Assembly (NCBI GenBank): GCA_934667625.1
Contig: CAKUMH010000002.1
Location: 1-64,000 of the forward strand
Length of the DNA stretch: 64,000 bases
Origin: an uncultured Elusimicrobiales bacterium
GTDB lineage: Bacteria > Elusimicrobiota > Elusimicrobia > Elusimicrobiales > Elusimicrobiaceae
Direction of reading: 5' to 3'
The notes beneath the pieces are model-generated. The model was not told the origin of the DNA, searched no databases, and saw only the letters and a program-made list of their open reading frames with translations. A program made the position numbers and the translations under genes. Shown piece after piece: positions 50,564-58,631 of the stretch (position 1 is its first letter; the number at the start of each line of letters is the position of its first letter).

Positions 50564-50592
50564 TTTCCACAAGTACGATAATTTGCTATAAT
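50564..50592 (+). promoter_or_regulatory. Promoter of the tRNA-Ser gene
   Basis: TTTCCA and TATAAT are 17 bases apart, with an extended TGC before the -10. Transcription would begin about 25 bases before the tRNA. Confidence 0.7.
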
Positions 50593-50624
50593 AACTAGGT
50601 AGTTAGACCGCACACCGTTTTTTT

Positions 50625-50711
50625 GGAGAGGTGGCCGAGCGGTTTAAGGCACAGTCCTGGAAAGACTGCATACGGGAAACCGTATCGAGAGTTCGAATCT
50701 CTCCCTCTCCG
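50625..50711 (+). tRNA. tRNA-Ser (anticodon GGA)
   Basis: A type II tRNA of 87 bases. The acceptor stem GGAGAGG pairs with CCTCTCC (discriminator G). The anticodon loop CTGGAAA sits on a CAGTC/GACTG stem and reads GGA at 50659-50661 (serine UCC/UCU). A long variable arm and GTTCGAATC T-loop follow. CCA is not encoded. The gene borders the AT-rich island on its right. Confidence 0.97.
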
Positions 50712-50909
50712 TATCTTTTTTATAACCTTTAGAGCAAATACCCCGACGAAAAATTCTTTCGTCGGGGTGTTTTGCGTTATTCCACTAAAATCTGCTCTAA
50801 ATGACGGTTTAGAGGCGGTACAATGGCAAAAAGCGCTTATGATGCTCTGTTGCTCAAAAAAGAAGTGGAATTTGATGAAGGAGCAATACGGAGCGGGGTT
50901 CCCCTATTG
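50712..50909. other. Left end of the island: TTTAGAG repeats and a possible 52-codon remnant
   Basis: Three copies of TTTAGAG lie at 50728-50734, 50795-50801 (inverted) and 50808-50814; the first two extend to TTTAGAGCA/TGCTCTAAA. They could be recombinase arm sites. From the ATG at 50824 a 52-codon frame starts MAKSAYDALLLKKEV with core-like codons, and its second half runs antisense to the island gene at 50910. It may be a remnant of an interrupted chromosomal gene; this is weak. Confidence 0.35.
50741..50773 (+). terminator. Terminator of the tRNA-Ser gene
   Basis: CCCCGACGAAA and TTTCGTCGGGG arms, then TGTTTTGC. Confidence 0.85.
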
Positions 50910-51725
50910 CTAAACATTGTAATCCACCAACCTTTGCATATTATCTATTTGAAACACACAAAGTCTTTGACGGATTTGCCTTAAATCTTGGATGTTAAGA
51001 GTGATGTCAGAAGTATTGTCTTCCAACCAAGAGTGCTTCCACATAGGCCAGCTTGGATATACGAATCCAATATAATCCCCATATTCTGAAGAAAAACGGT
51101 AGTTGTTTTCATCGTATAAATCATCTATATTTAGGTAATATGGATTACCTAAAGCATTATTTCTTTGTTTATCCATATATACAAATACAAAAATCGGTTT
51201 TTGTAAGCGTTTAGCCAATTTTGGCAAGATAAAACAATGCTCCTCCTTCCATTCTTGTAATGACAGAGAAAAGAAATAAATGTCATGCATATTGTTATAA
51301 ATAGGCGTTTTGGCACTACACCACTCTAATCTGCTTGTAGATAATGTTTGTATGGCTTTATGGATATTTTCCTGTTGTGTAATATCAGCTTTTTCCAGAG
51401 AAGAAAGACTTTGAAAGGAATATCCGCTTTCTAAAGACAATAACCACTGAAAATCTTTTTGAGGGGTTATATGGGGGCTTCGTATTCCAATGCTTATGGA
51501 CTGATGTATAAAATGCCATAAAAGCCACGTCCGAAAGTGTTCAAGCGCCATATAGTGGCGGCTTCCTATAAAGATATAACACTCCCCGGGAACAAACTCC
51601 ACAAAAAAATCTTTTAATTGCTGGCTGGGGCAAGGGATTCCTCTTTGTTTGTGTTCAACAGGGTGCCATGTGTTTTGTAGTTTTTGATTGTATTCTTGGA
51701 TGATATTTTGGATAGAATCACACAT
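50910..51725 (-). CDS. Degenerate DnaB/RecA-like protein without a Walker A motif
   Basis: A 271-residue protein next to a DnaB-C-like ATPase. FVPGECYIFIGSRHYMALEHF (about 44-64) aligns with the strand-loop-helix around the DnaB Walker A (PGELYIIGARPGMGKTAF) but GKT is replaced by ALE. Later segments fit DnaB order: a LLSLESGYSFQSLSSLEKAD region, ILPKLAKRLQKPIFVFVYMD in the place of the KALAKELNVPVI strand, and DYIGFVYPSW in the place of the DADVVLFLYR strand. It is therefore likely a catalytically dead partner. The family match is by eye and not certain. Confidence 0.55.
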   Translation of the reverse strand: MCDSIQNIIQEYNQKLQNTWHPVEHKQRGIPCPSQQLKDFFVEFVPGECYIFIGSRHYMALEHFRTWLLWHFIHQSISIGIRSPHITPQKDFQWLLSLESGYSFQSLSSLEKADITQQENIHKAIQTLSTSRLEWCSAKTPIYNNMHDIYFFSLSLQEWKEEHCFILPKLAKRLQKPIFVFVYMDKQRNNALGNPYYLNIDDLYDENNYRFSSEYGDYIGFVYPSWPMWKHSWLEDNTSDITLNIQDLRQIRQRLCVFQIDNMQRLVDYNV

Positions 51726-51734
51726 AATAATATC

Positions 51735-52490
51735 CTATTTGTCGGTAATTATTCCGCATTCTTGGTTGAAGTGTACATTTAGTTGTGTGCGTATAGAACG
51801 TTTACTATGAAATACGATATTTAATTCGTTTTCTCGTTGAGTTTTCTGGATAAAGATCAATAACTCATTAGAAAATATTTGCATTGAAGCAGGAAGTAAA
51901 TCTAATAAATTAGAGGGACTCCCTGTAAATTGTTGTTTGCATTGTACCGATATTAATACGGCAATTTGTAATTCTTGGGCCAGTTCGCGCAATTTGCCCA
52001 ATATATGATTTGTGTTTTTTTGGGCCCCTTTAATTAACTGAAAATAATCTATGGCTAGTAATTTAAGATTTATACCTGTTTGAGATAATTCTTTATGCAG
52101 CCGGCGGGTTTTTCGGCAAATTTCTTCTATGTCAATGGCAGGAGTATCATCAATATACAAGGCGGATTTTTGTAATTTCTCTAATGTTGGTTGAATGATC
52201 TTCTGGTATTGTTCCTTGGAGAAATATCCCTCTTTTAACTGTGCAATTTTAATATTGCAGAATTTTCCTGCTAATCGTTCAAATAACCTGTTTTTTTCTA
52301 TTTCTATAGAGAAAAACGCTGTTGGAATGTGTTGGGAAACTGCCGTATTTGCTATTACATTTGCGATAAAGGTCGTTTTCCCTTGGCGTGGTGTGGCGGT
52401 TACGAAAGTGAGTTTTCCTATTTCTAAACCGCCGATTTCAGCATCTAATGATTTAATCCCTGTGGGAACAAAATGGTTGTATGTAGTCAT
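51735..52490 (-). CDS. DnaB-like helicase carboxy-terminal ATPase domain protein
   Basis: A 251-residue protein containing only the RecA-like ATPase of replicative helicase DnaB: start PTGIKSLDAEIGGLEIGKLTFV, Walker A TATPRQGKTT (Lys38), SIEIEKNRLFERLAG, Walker B KLLAIDYFQLIKG (about 143-155), and LGKLRELAQELQIAVLISVQ. The amino-terminal primase-binding domain of DnaB is missing. It may help replication or maintenance of the mobile element, or hydrolyse ATP in a defence role. It lies nine bases upstream of the Walker A-less relative and follows the recombinase gene. Confidence 0.8.
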   Translation of the reverse strand: MTTYNHFVPTGIKSLDAEIGGLEIGKLTFVTATPRQGKTTFIANVIANTAVSQHIPTAFFSIEIEKNRLFERLAGKFCNIKIAQLKEGYFSKEQYQKIIQPTLEKLQKSALYIDDTPAIDIEEICRKTRRLHKELSQTGINLKLLAIDYFQLIKGAQKNTNHILGKLRELAQELQIAVLISVQCKQQFTGSPSNLLDLLPASMQIFSNELLIFIQKTQRENELNIVFHSKRSIRTQLNVHFNQECGIITDK

Positions 52491-52503
52491 ATTTTCTCCT
52501 TTT

Positions 52504-54135
52504 CTATAGTTTAGATAAGCGTTGCGACAGCCTTCGGTCGTTTTTTAACTTCAGTAAATCTTTAACGCTTAAAACCTCTTTTGAAGTACCGGATAGGATA
52601 TCCAAAATGGTTTTAGCGGGTAAGAAGGATATTTCTAAAAGCCGGGACATATAACTGTCTGTGCAGCCCTCTTGTTTTGCCAACTCTAAAATAGAGGAAG
52701 CCCTGCCGGAGAAGAGTTTTTCCCGCAAAGTATAACTTTGACAAATAATTCTAACCAATGGTTCTTTGGGATAATTAGGTATAGGATTTTCAGTTCCTAA
52801 AATAATCTTTTTTCCTTTGCAGGCCCTTCTAATTTGGAAAGGGTATTCAAAGGTTTGCAGGGTATTTTTGTCATATGTAAGCGTTTTGCAAGATCTATTT
52901 TCTTCTATAGAAAGTAAAAATTCTTTTAGTTGGGCTGGGGATATGGTCAGTTTTAACGTGTTAGGGGCCAAATCAACTCTTACCAGAAGTAATTTTCTTA
53001 TTTCTGTAGATATGGAAAGCTGAGGGATTTTTGCTATTACATTTTGTTGTAGGGATATATGGTAATCCGAGAGAAGCGGGGTTAAAAATGAGGGAGCATT
53101 TAAAAGTTCTTTTAAGCGCTGGGTAACAAAATTTTCCAGTTCTCCTGCCGGAACTTGCGTAATAGCGCCCAGTTTTTCCCTTTCTTGCTTAATCATAGCT
53201 TGGCTCGTGTAATATCGCCGTTTCTTGTTGCCGGAACCGCTTGCTTTGGGGCTCATCCGATTACCTTTATCATCAAACAGTTTTCCGGCTAAGAAACTGG
53301 GGTGGGTGTCATGATAGGTGCGTTTGACTTGGTGTTCCGTAATAATTTGTTGAACCGAGTTAAATAATTCCCTATCCACTAATGCCTGATGTAACCCCGG
53401 GTACCATATCCCTTTATGTCCCACTTCTCCGATATAGACCCGATTGAATAAAATACGATGCAAATTAATTTTGGTAAAGGGCTTTCCTAAAGAGGTTTGG
53501 ATGTTGTTAGCACGTACCCAATCTAACAGTTTTCCGACGCTTTTTAACGCGTAGTATTGTTTAAACAACGAGATTAATACGGCGGCCTGCTGTGGATGAG
53601 GGTAGAGTTTCTTGTCTTTGCGTTCATATCCAAAAGGTGGATAACCGCCCATCCACAGACCTTTCTTTTTACTGGCGGCGTATTTATCCCGGATCCGTTC
53701 GGCAGTCACTTCCCGTTCAAATTGTGCAAAAGATAGAAGCATATTAAGCGTCAACCGGCCCATACTGCTCGTGGTATTGAAGTGTTGGGTAATGGATACG
53801 AAAGATGCTTGACTGGCATCTAATACCTCTATGATTTTACTGAAATCCATTAAACTGCGTGTTAATCGGTCAATTTTATAGACAACGATAATATCAACTT
53901 GTCCCAACCGGACATCTTGTAGGAGTTTTTGAAGAGCGGGGCGTTCCAGCGTCCCTCCGGAATATCCGCCATCATCGTAGGGCGTGGAAATCAGGACCCA
54001 ATGCTCTGATTTTTGGCTTTTAATATATGCTTCACAAGCTTCTCGCTGGGCTTGAAGGCTGTTAAAATCTTGTTCCAGCCCCTCCTCTGAGGATTTCCGC
54101 GTATAAATGGCGCAGCGAATAGGTTTATCTTGCAT
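52504..54135 (-). CDS. Large serine recombinase
   Basis: A 543-residue site-specific recombinase. The resolvase domain shows the nucleophile in IYTRKSSEEG (Ser15), then YDDGGYSGGTLERPALQKLL, VVYKIDRLTRS and FERE, followed by the recombinase domain (about 150-270) and a long carboxy-terminal part with a HTH-like segment. The zinc-ribbon region (SFLAGKLFDDKGNRMSPKASG) lacks cysteines, as in other recombinases paired with DUF2924. It should integrate and excise the island. The start overlaps the DUF2924 gene by 11 bases. Confidence 0.93.
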   Translation of the reverse strand: MQDKPIRCAIYTRKSSEEGLEQDFNSLQAQREACEAYIKSQKSEHWVLISTPYDDGGYSGGTLERPALQKLLQDVRLGQVDIIVVYKIDRLTRSLMDFSKIIEVLDASQASFVSITQHFNTTSSMGRLTLNMLLSFAQFEREVTAERIRDKYAASKKKGLWMGGYPPFGYERKDKKLYPHPQQAAVLISLFKQYYALKSVGKLLDWVRANNIQTSLGKPFTKINLHRILFNRVYIGEVGHKGIWYPGLHQALVDRELFNSVQQIITEHQVKRTYHDTHPSFLAGKLFDDKGNRMSPKASGSGNKKRRYYTSQAMIKQEREKLGAITQVPAGELENFVTQRLKELLNAPSFLTPLLSDYHISLQQNVIAKIPQLSISTEIRKLLLVRVDLAPNTLKLTISPAQLKEFLLSIEENRSCKTLTYDKNTLQTFEYPFQIRRACKGKKIILGTENPIPNYPKEPLVRIICQSYTLREKLFSGRASSILELAKQEGCTDSYMSRLLEISFLPAKTILDILSGTSKEVLSVKDLLKLKNDRRLSQRLSKL

Positions 54136-54529
54136 TTTTTACCCCGAAAAAGACTTTTCCATTCCATTGCTTGCCTGTTATTTTGCGTGCGATGGCGGAT
54201 AAGCTCTTGTAGGTTTGTCCGCTATACAAATACCCGTTTGGAATGACTTCCACTTTGTATTGGCTTCCATTATAAGAGCGTATGAAACAGGTTCCCTCGG
54301 AAAAAGTCTTTTCCTTCGGTTGGTTTTGTTTGTATTGATTTATATTTTCTTGTGTTTGAGTGAGTTGCCGGAAGAAGTGTTTAATATTGATTTTGTCTTC
54401 GTACGCTTGTTTATACCAGGCAATATATCTAACCAGCAAAGATCTGCGCAGCTTGGGCATTGGTTTTTTGACGTACATAGCCCAAGCTTTGCATAATTGT
54501 TTATTTGTCAGCGTATGGGGTGTTTTCAT
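54125..54529 (-). CDS. DUF2924 domain protein
   Basis: A 134-residue protein. The carboxy-terminal part, with GTCFIRSYNGSQYKVEVIPNG, LYSGQTYKSLSAIARKITG and WNGKVFFGV, matches DUF2924, a small domain commonly encoded just upstream of phage-type serine recombinases. The amino-terminal 75 residues are basic and helical (RRSLLVRYIAWYKQ). It may bind DNA as a recombination directionality or accessory factor; this is inferred from its partner. The ATG at 54529 follows GGGAGGG. Confidence 0.85.
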   Translation of the reverse strand: MKTPHTLTNKQLCKAWAMYVKKPMPKLRRSLLVRYIAWYKQAYEDKINIKHFFRQLTQTQENINQYKQNQPKEKTFSEGTCFIRSYNGSQYKVEVIPNGYLYSGQTYKSLSAIARKITGKQWNGKVFFGVKNAR

Positions 54530-54576
54530 ATTCCCTCCCACGTATATTACCGCTTACGTAGGGAGGGACAGTCAAG

Positions 54577-55497
54577 CTAATCTTGCTGAAGATATTTTTT
54601 TAGCGTGTTGTGCAGCGTATGCTTTAAAGCGATGGGTTCTACAATATGGATATGCGGCAACCAAGGCATTAGGGGCAGCAAGACTTCTTCGTCTTGGGAT
54701 ATGGTTGTTTCAAGCGTTAGGCTTCCGTCCGAATGTTTGGTTACGATTTTTTGTCTTGGAAAATAGTTCCGTTTTTCAAAATAAGAGGCAATATTTGCCG
54801 CAATTTTCAAAATTACGCGGTTTTTTACTTGTTCGTTAAAGAATACGCTGGTACTTGCTTTTAAGGCGTCTAAGGCCGTTTTAGAGGGGGTAAAAGCCTC
54901 TTGCGTGTTTTTTATCTCCAAAATACGGTCCAAACGCAAAGTTTTGATTTGTTTCCGGTCGTTTAAACCGAACACATACCAAAATCCGCCGGAATTCAGT
55001 AATTTGAGCGGTTGCAGATAATAATTTAATTTTTTAGCGGGATCCGCCGCAAATGTTAAATATACTGCCGTATGGGTATGGATTGCTTGTTCCAGCGCCT
55101 GCGTGACGGCGGATTTCTCATAGGCCGAAGAAGCGATTTGGAAATAATACGGGGATTCCTCTAGCGGGCGTATAAGCCGTTGGTTTAAATTAGAGATTAA
55201 ATTTTCAAATTTAGAGCCAAACGGCCTAGCCAATTCTAAAAGTAACACGAGCGCAGAAAGTTCTTCCTTGGATAATTGTAATTTTTTTAGGGAAAAGCCT
55301 TCCGTAAAACTATAAGTTCCCGGTTTAACTTTATAGAGCGGGATTCCGGCCGCTTCCAAATTAAGGATGTCCCGTTGAATGGTCCGTACGGTTACGCCCA
55401 GTTCTTCCGCTTCGCGGGGAATATCAATATTCCCGCCGTCCAATACGTTAAGCAGGTAAATGGTACGGGTTAATTTATTAAGCGTTTTCTCTTTCAT
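54577..55497 (-). CDS. WYL domain transcriptional regulator
   Basis: A 306-residue regulator: winged-helix start (LTRTIYLLNVLDGG...EEAEELGV-like segment with VRTIQRDILNLEAAGIPL, about 30-50), a WYL ligand-sensing domain (about 130-205, with YYLQPLKLLNSGGFWYVFGLN), and a WCX-like carboxy terminus. WYL regulators often repress phage-defence operons and respond to nucleic-acid signals. Its first 20 bases overlap the end of the nuclease gene, so the two form an operon. The inverted repeat at 56737-56758 upstream of the nuclease is a candidate operator. Confidence 0.88.
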   Translation of the reverse strand: MKEKTLNKLTRTIYLLNVLDGGNIDIPREAEELGVTVRTIQRDILNLEAAGIPLYKVKPGTYSFTEGFSLKKLQLSKEELSALVLLLELARPFGSKFENLISNLNQRLIRPLEESPYYFQIASSAYEKSAVTQALEQAIHTHTAVYLTFAADPAKKLNYYLQPLKLLNSGGFWYVFGLNDRKQIKTLRLDRILEIKNTQEAFTPSKTALDALKASTSVFFNEQVKNRVILKIAANIASYFEKRNYFPRQKIVTKHSDGSLTLETTISQDEEVLLPLMPWLPHIHIVEPIALKHTLHNTLKKYLQQD

Positions 55498-56704
55498 AGT
55501 CCTGTTGGAGTTGTTTCATAATTTCATCAATTTGAGCAACAAGTTTGGGATATTCGTTATTTAGCCATTGATCTAATTTATTTTTTAATTCATTTTCCAG
55601 TTCTTCTTGAGTTACAGTTTCAGTATATTTTAATAATTGTTCGGAGTAGATGGTTGTCCACTTTTTTCCAGATAGACGTTTTTTGCGATCTTCTGGTAAT
55701 CTTTTTAATAATTCTTGTTTAATTTTTTCGCTTTGATGATTTGTTCCAGTCGGTCCTACCACCAATTTAATCTGAATATTTTTTTTATTATTGAAAAACT
55801 CAAATAAAATCAAATCTTTACAATCTTTTAGCCAAATTCCTTGAGGGACCTTTGCAAAGGCATAGCTGTCCCAAGAGGATGGAGAAAAATTAAAAAAACA
55901 CTTACTGTCGCGATATACGTGAATATCTTTTTTTGTCGCCTTGATACACTCGCTTAAAATGTTACTCATTTTAGCTTGAATATCTATTTTATACTCAAGA
56001 ATTGTTTCAATAGCGTCCTTGTGAGTGGCGTATAATTGAGAGCATAATTTTTTGATTTCATTATCTTCCATAGTAATTTCTCTTTGTATTAATTGTTGAT
56101 ATTGTAATAATAAAGCGTGTACAGGTGAGGACATTTGTGGAATACTAATTAATAAGTGTTTTATTAATTCGTCAATGTCCGTATAAGATAATTGAATGAC
56201 GTCATTTACCAAGTTTTGTGGGGGAGAGCCTTCTGGTGTTAAATATAATAAATATCGGTGGGGTATATCCGCAAATTGTTGTCTGATATATTGAACATAT
56301 TTTGCCAGTTGTCCAGGTGTATCTGTAGTGTCAATTTTATTTTCAATACCGATAATAAATTCTTTTCCTTTGATTAATATATCAATACGCCCTGTTTTTG
56401 TATCACTCTCTGTTGAAACTTCGATTTCAGTAGGGTTTAGATTAGAAATGTGCATTAGAGTATTGGGGTGTTGTTCCTCTGGTAATTGTAATAGCAGCGT
56501 TTTAAGAGGAGCTGTTCCCAAATTATGGTTTGCTTGCGGATTAAATAACCAAGCTAACATCGCGGAATGACGTGTCTCTTGACGATTTAGATTAAGGATG
56601 GAAAAGATGTTAAATTCCTGTAACTTACTTTCTAAAATGGCTAAATTGGGGTCTTTGAGGAAACTACATAGTTTAACAAGATCCTCTTGGTGTTTTTGAT
56701 TCAT
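55478..56704 (-). CDS. PD-(D/E)XK family nuclease, putative defence effector
   Basis: A 408-residue protein whose first half matches the PD-(D/E)XK type 4 group: NLNRQETRHSAMLAWLFNPQ (about 38-57) and the catalytic core GRIDILIKGKEFIIGIENK (Asp108, Glu121, Lys123). The carboxy-terminal half (about 220-408) is helical and specific to this protein class. Such stand-alone nucleases are common in defence islands. Translation overlaps the WYL regulator by 20 bases. GGGAGG precedes the ATG, and a TATACT box lies upstream beside an inverted repeat. Confidence 0.83.
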   Translation of the reverse strand: MNQKHQEDLVKLCSFLKDPNLAILESKLQEFNIFSILNLNRQETRHSAMLAWLFNPQANHNLGTAPLKTLLLQLPEEQHPNTLMHISNLNPTEIEVSTESDTKTGRIDILIKGKEFIIGIENKIDTTDTPGQLAKYVQYIRQQFADIPHRYLLYLTPEGSPPQNLVNDVIQLSYTDIDELIKHLLISIPQMSSPVHALLLQYQQLIQREITMEDNEIKKLCSQLYATHKDAIETILEYKIDIQAKMSNILSECIKATKKDIHVYRDSKCFFNFSPSSWDSYAFAKVPQGIWLKDCKDLILFEFFNNKKNIQIKLVVGPTGTNHQSEKIKQELLKRLPEDRKKRLSGKKWTTIYSEQLLKYTETVTQEELENELKNKLDQWLNNEYPKLVAQIDEIMKQLQQDYERENA

Positions 56705-56736
56705 ACAACCTCCCTTTTAAAGAGTATAACTCTATT

Positions 56737-56758
56737 AAACGACAAAGGTCGGTCGTTT
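56737..56758. promoter_or_regulatory. Candidate operator of the nuclease-WYL operon
   Basis: AAACGAC and GTCGTTT form a perfect 7-8-7 inverted repeat just upstream of a TATACT -10 box on the minus strand. Possible autoregulatory site for the WYL protein. Confidence 0.45.
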
Positions 56759-56801
56759 TTATCAAAAAGAGGGTATAAAAAAGCGACGACCGCACTTTGA
56801 G

Positions 56802-56886
56802 GGTGATCAAACGCTCAGAAATGGGTCATCGCCGCCATGCCCATTTGGGCACAGCAAAACCATGACCTCATTTTGGTTTGATCACC
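56802..56886. repeat. 85-base nested inverted repeat
   Basis: Outer arms GGTGATCAAAC / GTTTGATCACC are perfect; middle arms AATGGGTCAT / ATGACCTCATT are imperfect; the centre TGCCCATTTGGGCA is perfect. The whole can fold into one long hairpin. It could be an origin, a recombination site or a structured RNA. Confidence 0.8.
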
Positions 56887-56887
56887 A

Positions 56888-56909
56888 TTTAGACGTTTAA
56901 TCGTCTAAA
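56888..56909. repeat. Inverted repeat beside the nested hairpin
   Basis: TTTAGACG and CGTCTAAA, perfect 8-base arms with a 6-base spacer, one base after the 85-base repeat. Confidence 0.8.
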
Positions 56910-56973
56910 TCGTTGCCTTTACGGCTCCAAAACGAGTCATACAAATTTGGTACTACAATTCTATTAAAACAAA

Positions 56974-57004
56974 TTCGGACAGAAACGACAAATTTCTGTC
57001 CGAA
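56974..57004 (-). terminator. Terminator of the methyltransferase-DUF5681 operon
   Basis: TTCGGACAGAAA and TTTCTGTCCGAA, a perfect 12-base-pair stem. On the minus strand TTTGTTTTAAT follows, six bases after the DUF5681 stop. Confidence 0.75.
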
Positions 57005-57009
57005 TAATT

Positions 57010-57309
57010 TTAGAAGGCAAATTCTCCTTCTGTTTCATTTGGCATAAATTGAATCAGTATTTTGGCTACTTTGATATTTCCTTTTAATGCCTCATTTACC
57101 CAAAGGCGGCCTAGGGCTTGTTTAACTGAAATTTCGGAGATTTCTTTTCCCTCTTTGACTATAATCGTACGGTTCATCTCCTCCCGAATTATGGCGTGCA
57201 TACTCTTTCGCCCTATTGGGCGTCCGCGGGGATTCCCTGATTGTCCGGGCTTGAATTGAAATTCTTTTGGCGGATGCCCCGGTCCTACTTTGTAAATATG
57301 TAATTTCAT
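57010..57309 (-). CDS. DUF5681 domain protein
   Basis: A 99-residue protein starting with the DUF5681 motif: VGPGHPPKEFQFKPGQSGN followed by PRGRP. The domain is common in phage and mobile-element genes next to ParB-methyltransferase proteins. The remainder (about 40-99) is helical. The ATG overlaps the methyltransferase stop by four bases. Its role is not known. Confidence 0.82.
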   Translation of the reverse strand: MKLHIYKVGPGHPPKEFQFKPGQSGNPRGRPIGRKSMHAIIREEMNRTIIVKEGKEISEISVKQALGRLWVNEALKGNIKVAKILIQFMPNETEGEFAF

Positions 57310-58556
57310 ACAAGTACCTCCTTAAATTTAGCTTTTTGACCAGTTAACTGTTCAAATCGGTATAGAATTACGTCGCAATAGTGGGGATCAATTTCTATCA
57401 TATAGCCTTTACGATTAGTTCTTTCGCAAGCAAGAAGAGTGGAGCCGCTCCCTGCGAAGCAATCCAAAACGATGTCTCCAATATTACTCACGTCTAAAAT
57501 AGCGTCTGCAATCATTCCTACGGGTTTGACGGTCGGATGGAATTTTAAATCATTTCGATTCACGGGATTAGAAACCCGTACTCCGGGATAGCTCCACACA
57601 TTTGTTCTGTTCCGTCCGTATTTTCCTAAGTCGATGTTATTAATGTGAGAAGCATTTCCTTTTTTGAACAAGAAGAAAAATTCGTGCTGTGAACGATACA
57701 GAGACCCCATTCCTCCACATTGTTTATCCCATACGCAGATGTTTTTCAGTGCGCTATAGACTTTACCTGCGGTAGTTATTTCGGCAATATGTCGCCAGTC
57801 CATACATACAAAGTGAAGGGATCCGTCTTTTGAGAATTGAATTAAATTCTTAAAAGTTTGGGATAGAAAATGAGTAAATTCCTGAGAACTCATTTCTCCA
57901 TGAGCCATTGCAAAATCTTTGTGCTTGTATTTGCCGTTTCCGCAGATATGTCCATCTGTTTTGACGTTAAACGGGGCGTCAGTAAATACCATATCGGCTT
58001 TTTTATTGCCCAGTAATTCCCGATAACTGGCGGGTTCAAGCGCATTTCCACAAAACAACAGATGCTTTCCTAGGCTCCACAACTCGCCCGGTTTAACTCG
58101 TTTTGGAATGTTCGAAGACAGATCAAGAGCTTCTTCGTGCGGAGTATTTATTTCAGGCAGGTATAATAAATCAATATCCGGAGTTGAAAAACCTGTCACA
58201 TTGATGTCCATCTCATTTTGGTATAAGATTAAATCTTGGAATTCCAGTTTTAAGGCTTCTTTATTCCAACAACTTTGCTCAGCAATACGATTGTCTGCTA
58301 TCCGAAAAGCTTTTAACTCAAGGGGAGAGAGATGTTCAATTTTTACTGTTGGAACTGTTTTTAAGTTTAGTTTCGTAGCTGCTAACACGCGTCCGTGTCC
58401 TGCCAAGATAAAATTATCTTTATCGATTAGTACTGGATTGTTGAAACCAAACGCTTTAATGCTTCTTGCCAATAACTCTATTTGTTTTGGGGAGTGAATA
58501 CGCGTATTCCTAGAATAGGATTTGAGCGTTTCTATAGGTGTATTTTCGATTTTCAT
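57306..58556 (-). CDS. ParB/Srx-domain DNA methyltransferase fusion
   Basis: A 416-residue protein. Residues about 1-90 form a ParB/sulfiredoxin-like domain (LAGHGRVLAATKLNL). The rest is a beta-class amino-methyltransferase (adenine-N6 or cytosine-N4): catalytic motif TDAPFNV (residues 192-198; usually DPPY, here DAPF) followed by the family segment around FAMAHGEMS, and the SAM motif DCFAGSGST (about 365-373). It may protect the element or imprint phage DNA. GGAGATAAAT precedes the ATG. No cognate restriction gene is adjacent. Confidence 0.87.
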   Translation of the reverse strand: MKIENTPIETLKSYSRNTRIHSPKQIELLARSIKAFGFNNPVLIDKDNFILAGHGRVLAATKLNLKTVPTVKIEHLSPLELKAFRIADNRIAEQSCWNKEALKLEFQDLILYQNEMDINVTGFSTPDIDLLYLPEINTPHEEALDLSSNIPKRVKPGELWSLGKHLLFCGNALEPASYRELLGNKKADMVFTDAPFNVKTDGHICGNGKYKHKDFAMAHGEMSSQEFTHFLSQTFKNLIQFSKDGSLHFVCMDWRHIAEITTAGKVYSALKNICVWDKQCGGMGSLYRSQHEFFFLFKKGNASHINNIDLGKYGRNRTNVWSYPGVRVSNPVNRNDLKFHPTVKPVGMIADAILDVSNIGDIVLDCFAGSGSTLLACERTNRKGYMIEIDPHYCDVILYRFEQLTGQKAKFKEVLV

Positions 58557-58631
58557 ATTTATCTCCTTACTGGGAATATAATCAGTCTAGTCAATAAAGA
58601 GATAAATCACGAGGACACGAAAATATAAAAG

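Larger units (their letters stand above)
56705..57009. other. Intergenic region rich in nested inverted repeats
   Basis: About 300 bases without a gene but with four inverted repeats in a row: 56737-56758, an 85-base nested structure at 56802-56886, 56888-56909, and the terminator-like 56974-57004. The region lies between the start of the nuclease gene and the end of the DUF5681 gene, so it also holds the nuclease promoter. Such density suggests an RNA or a protein-bound DNA site. Confidence 0.75.

Noticed and set aside
50623..50913. Open frame starting in the tRNA-Ser gene
   Set aside because: The first residues (ERWPSGLRHS) are a translation of the tRNA itself, a common artefact.
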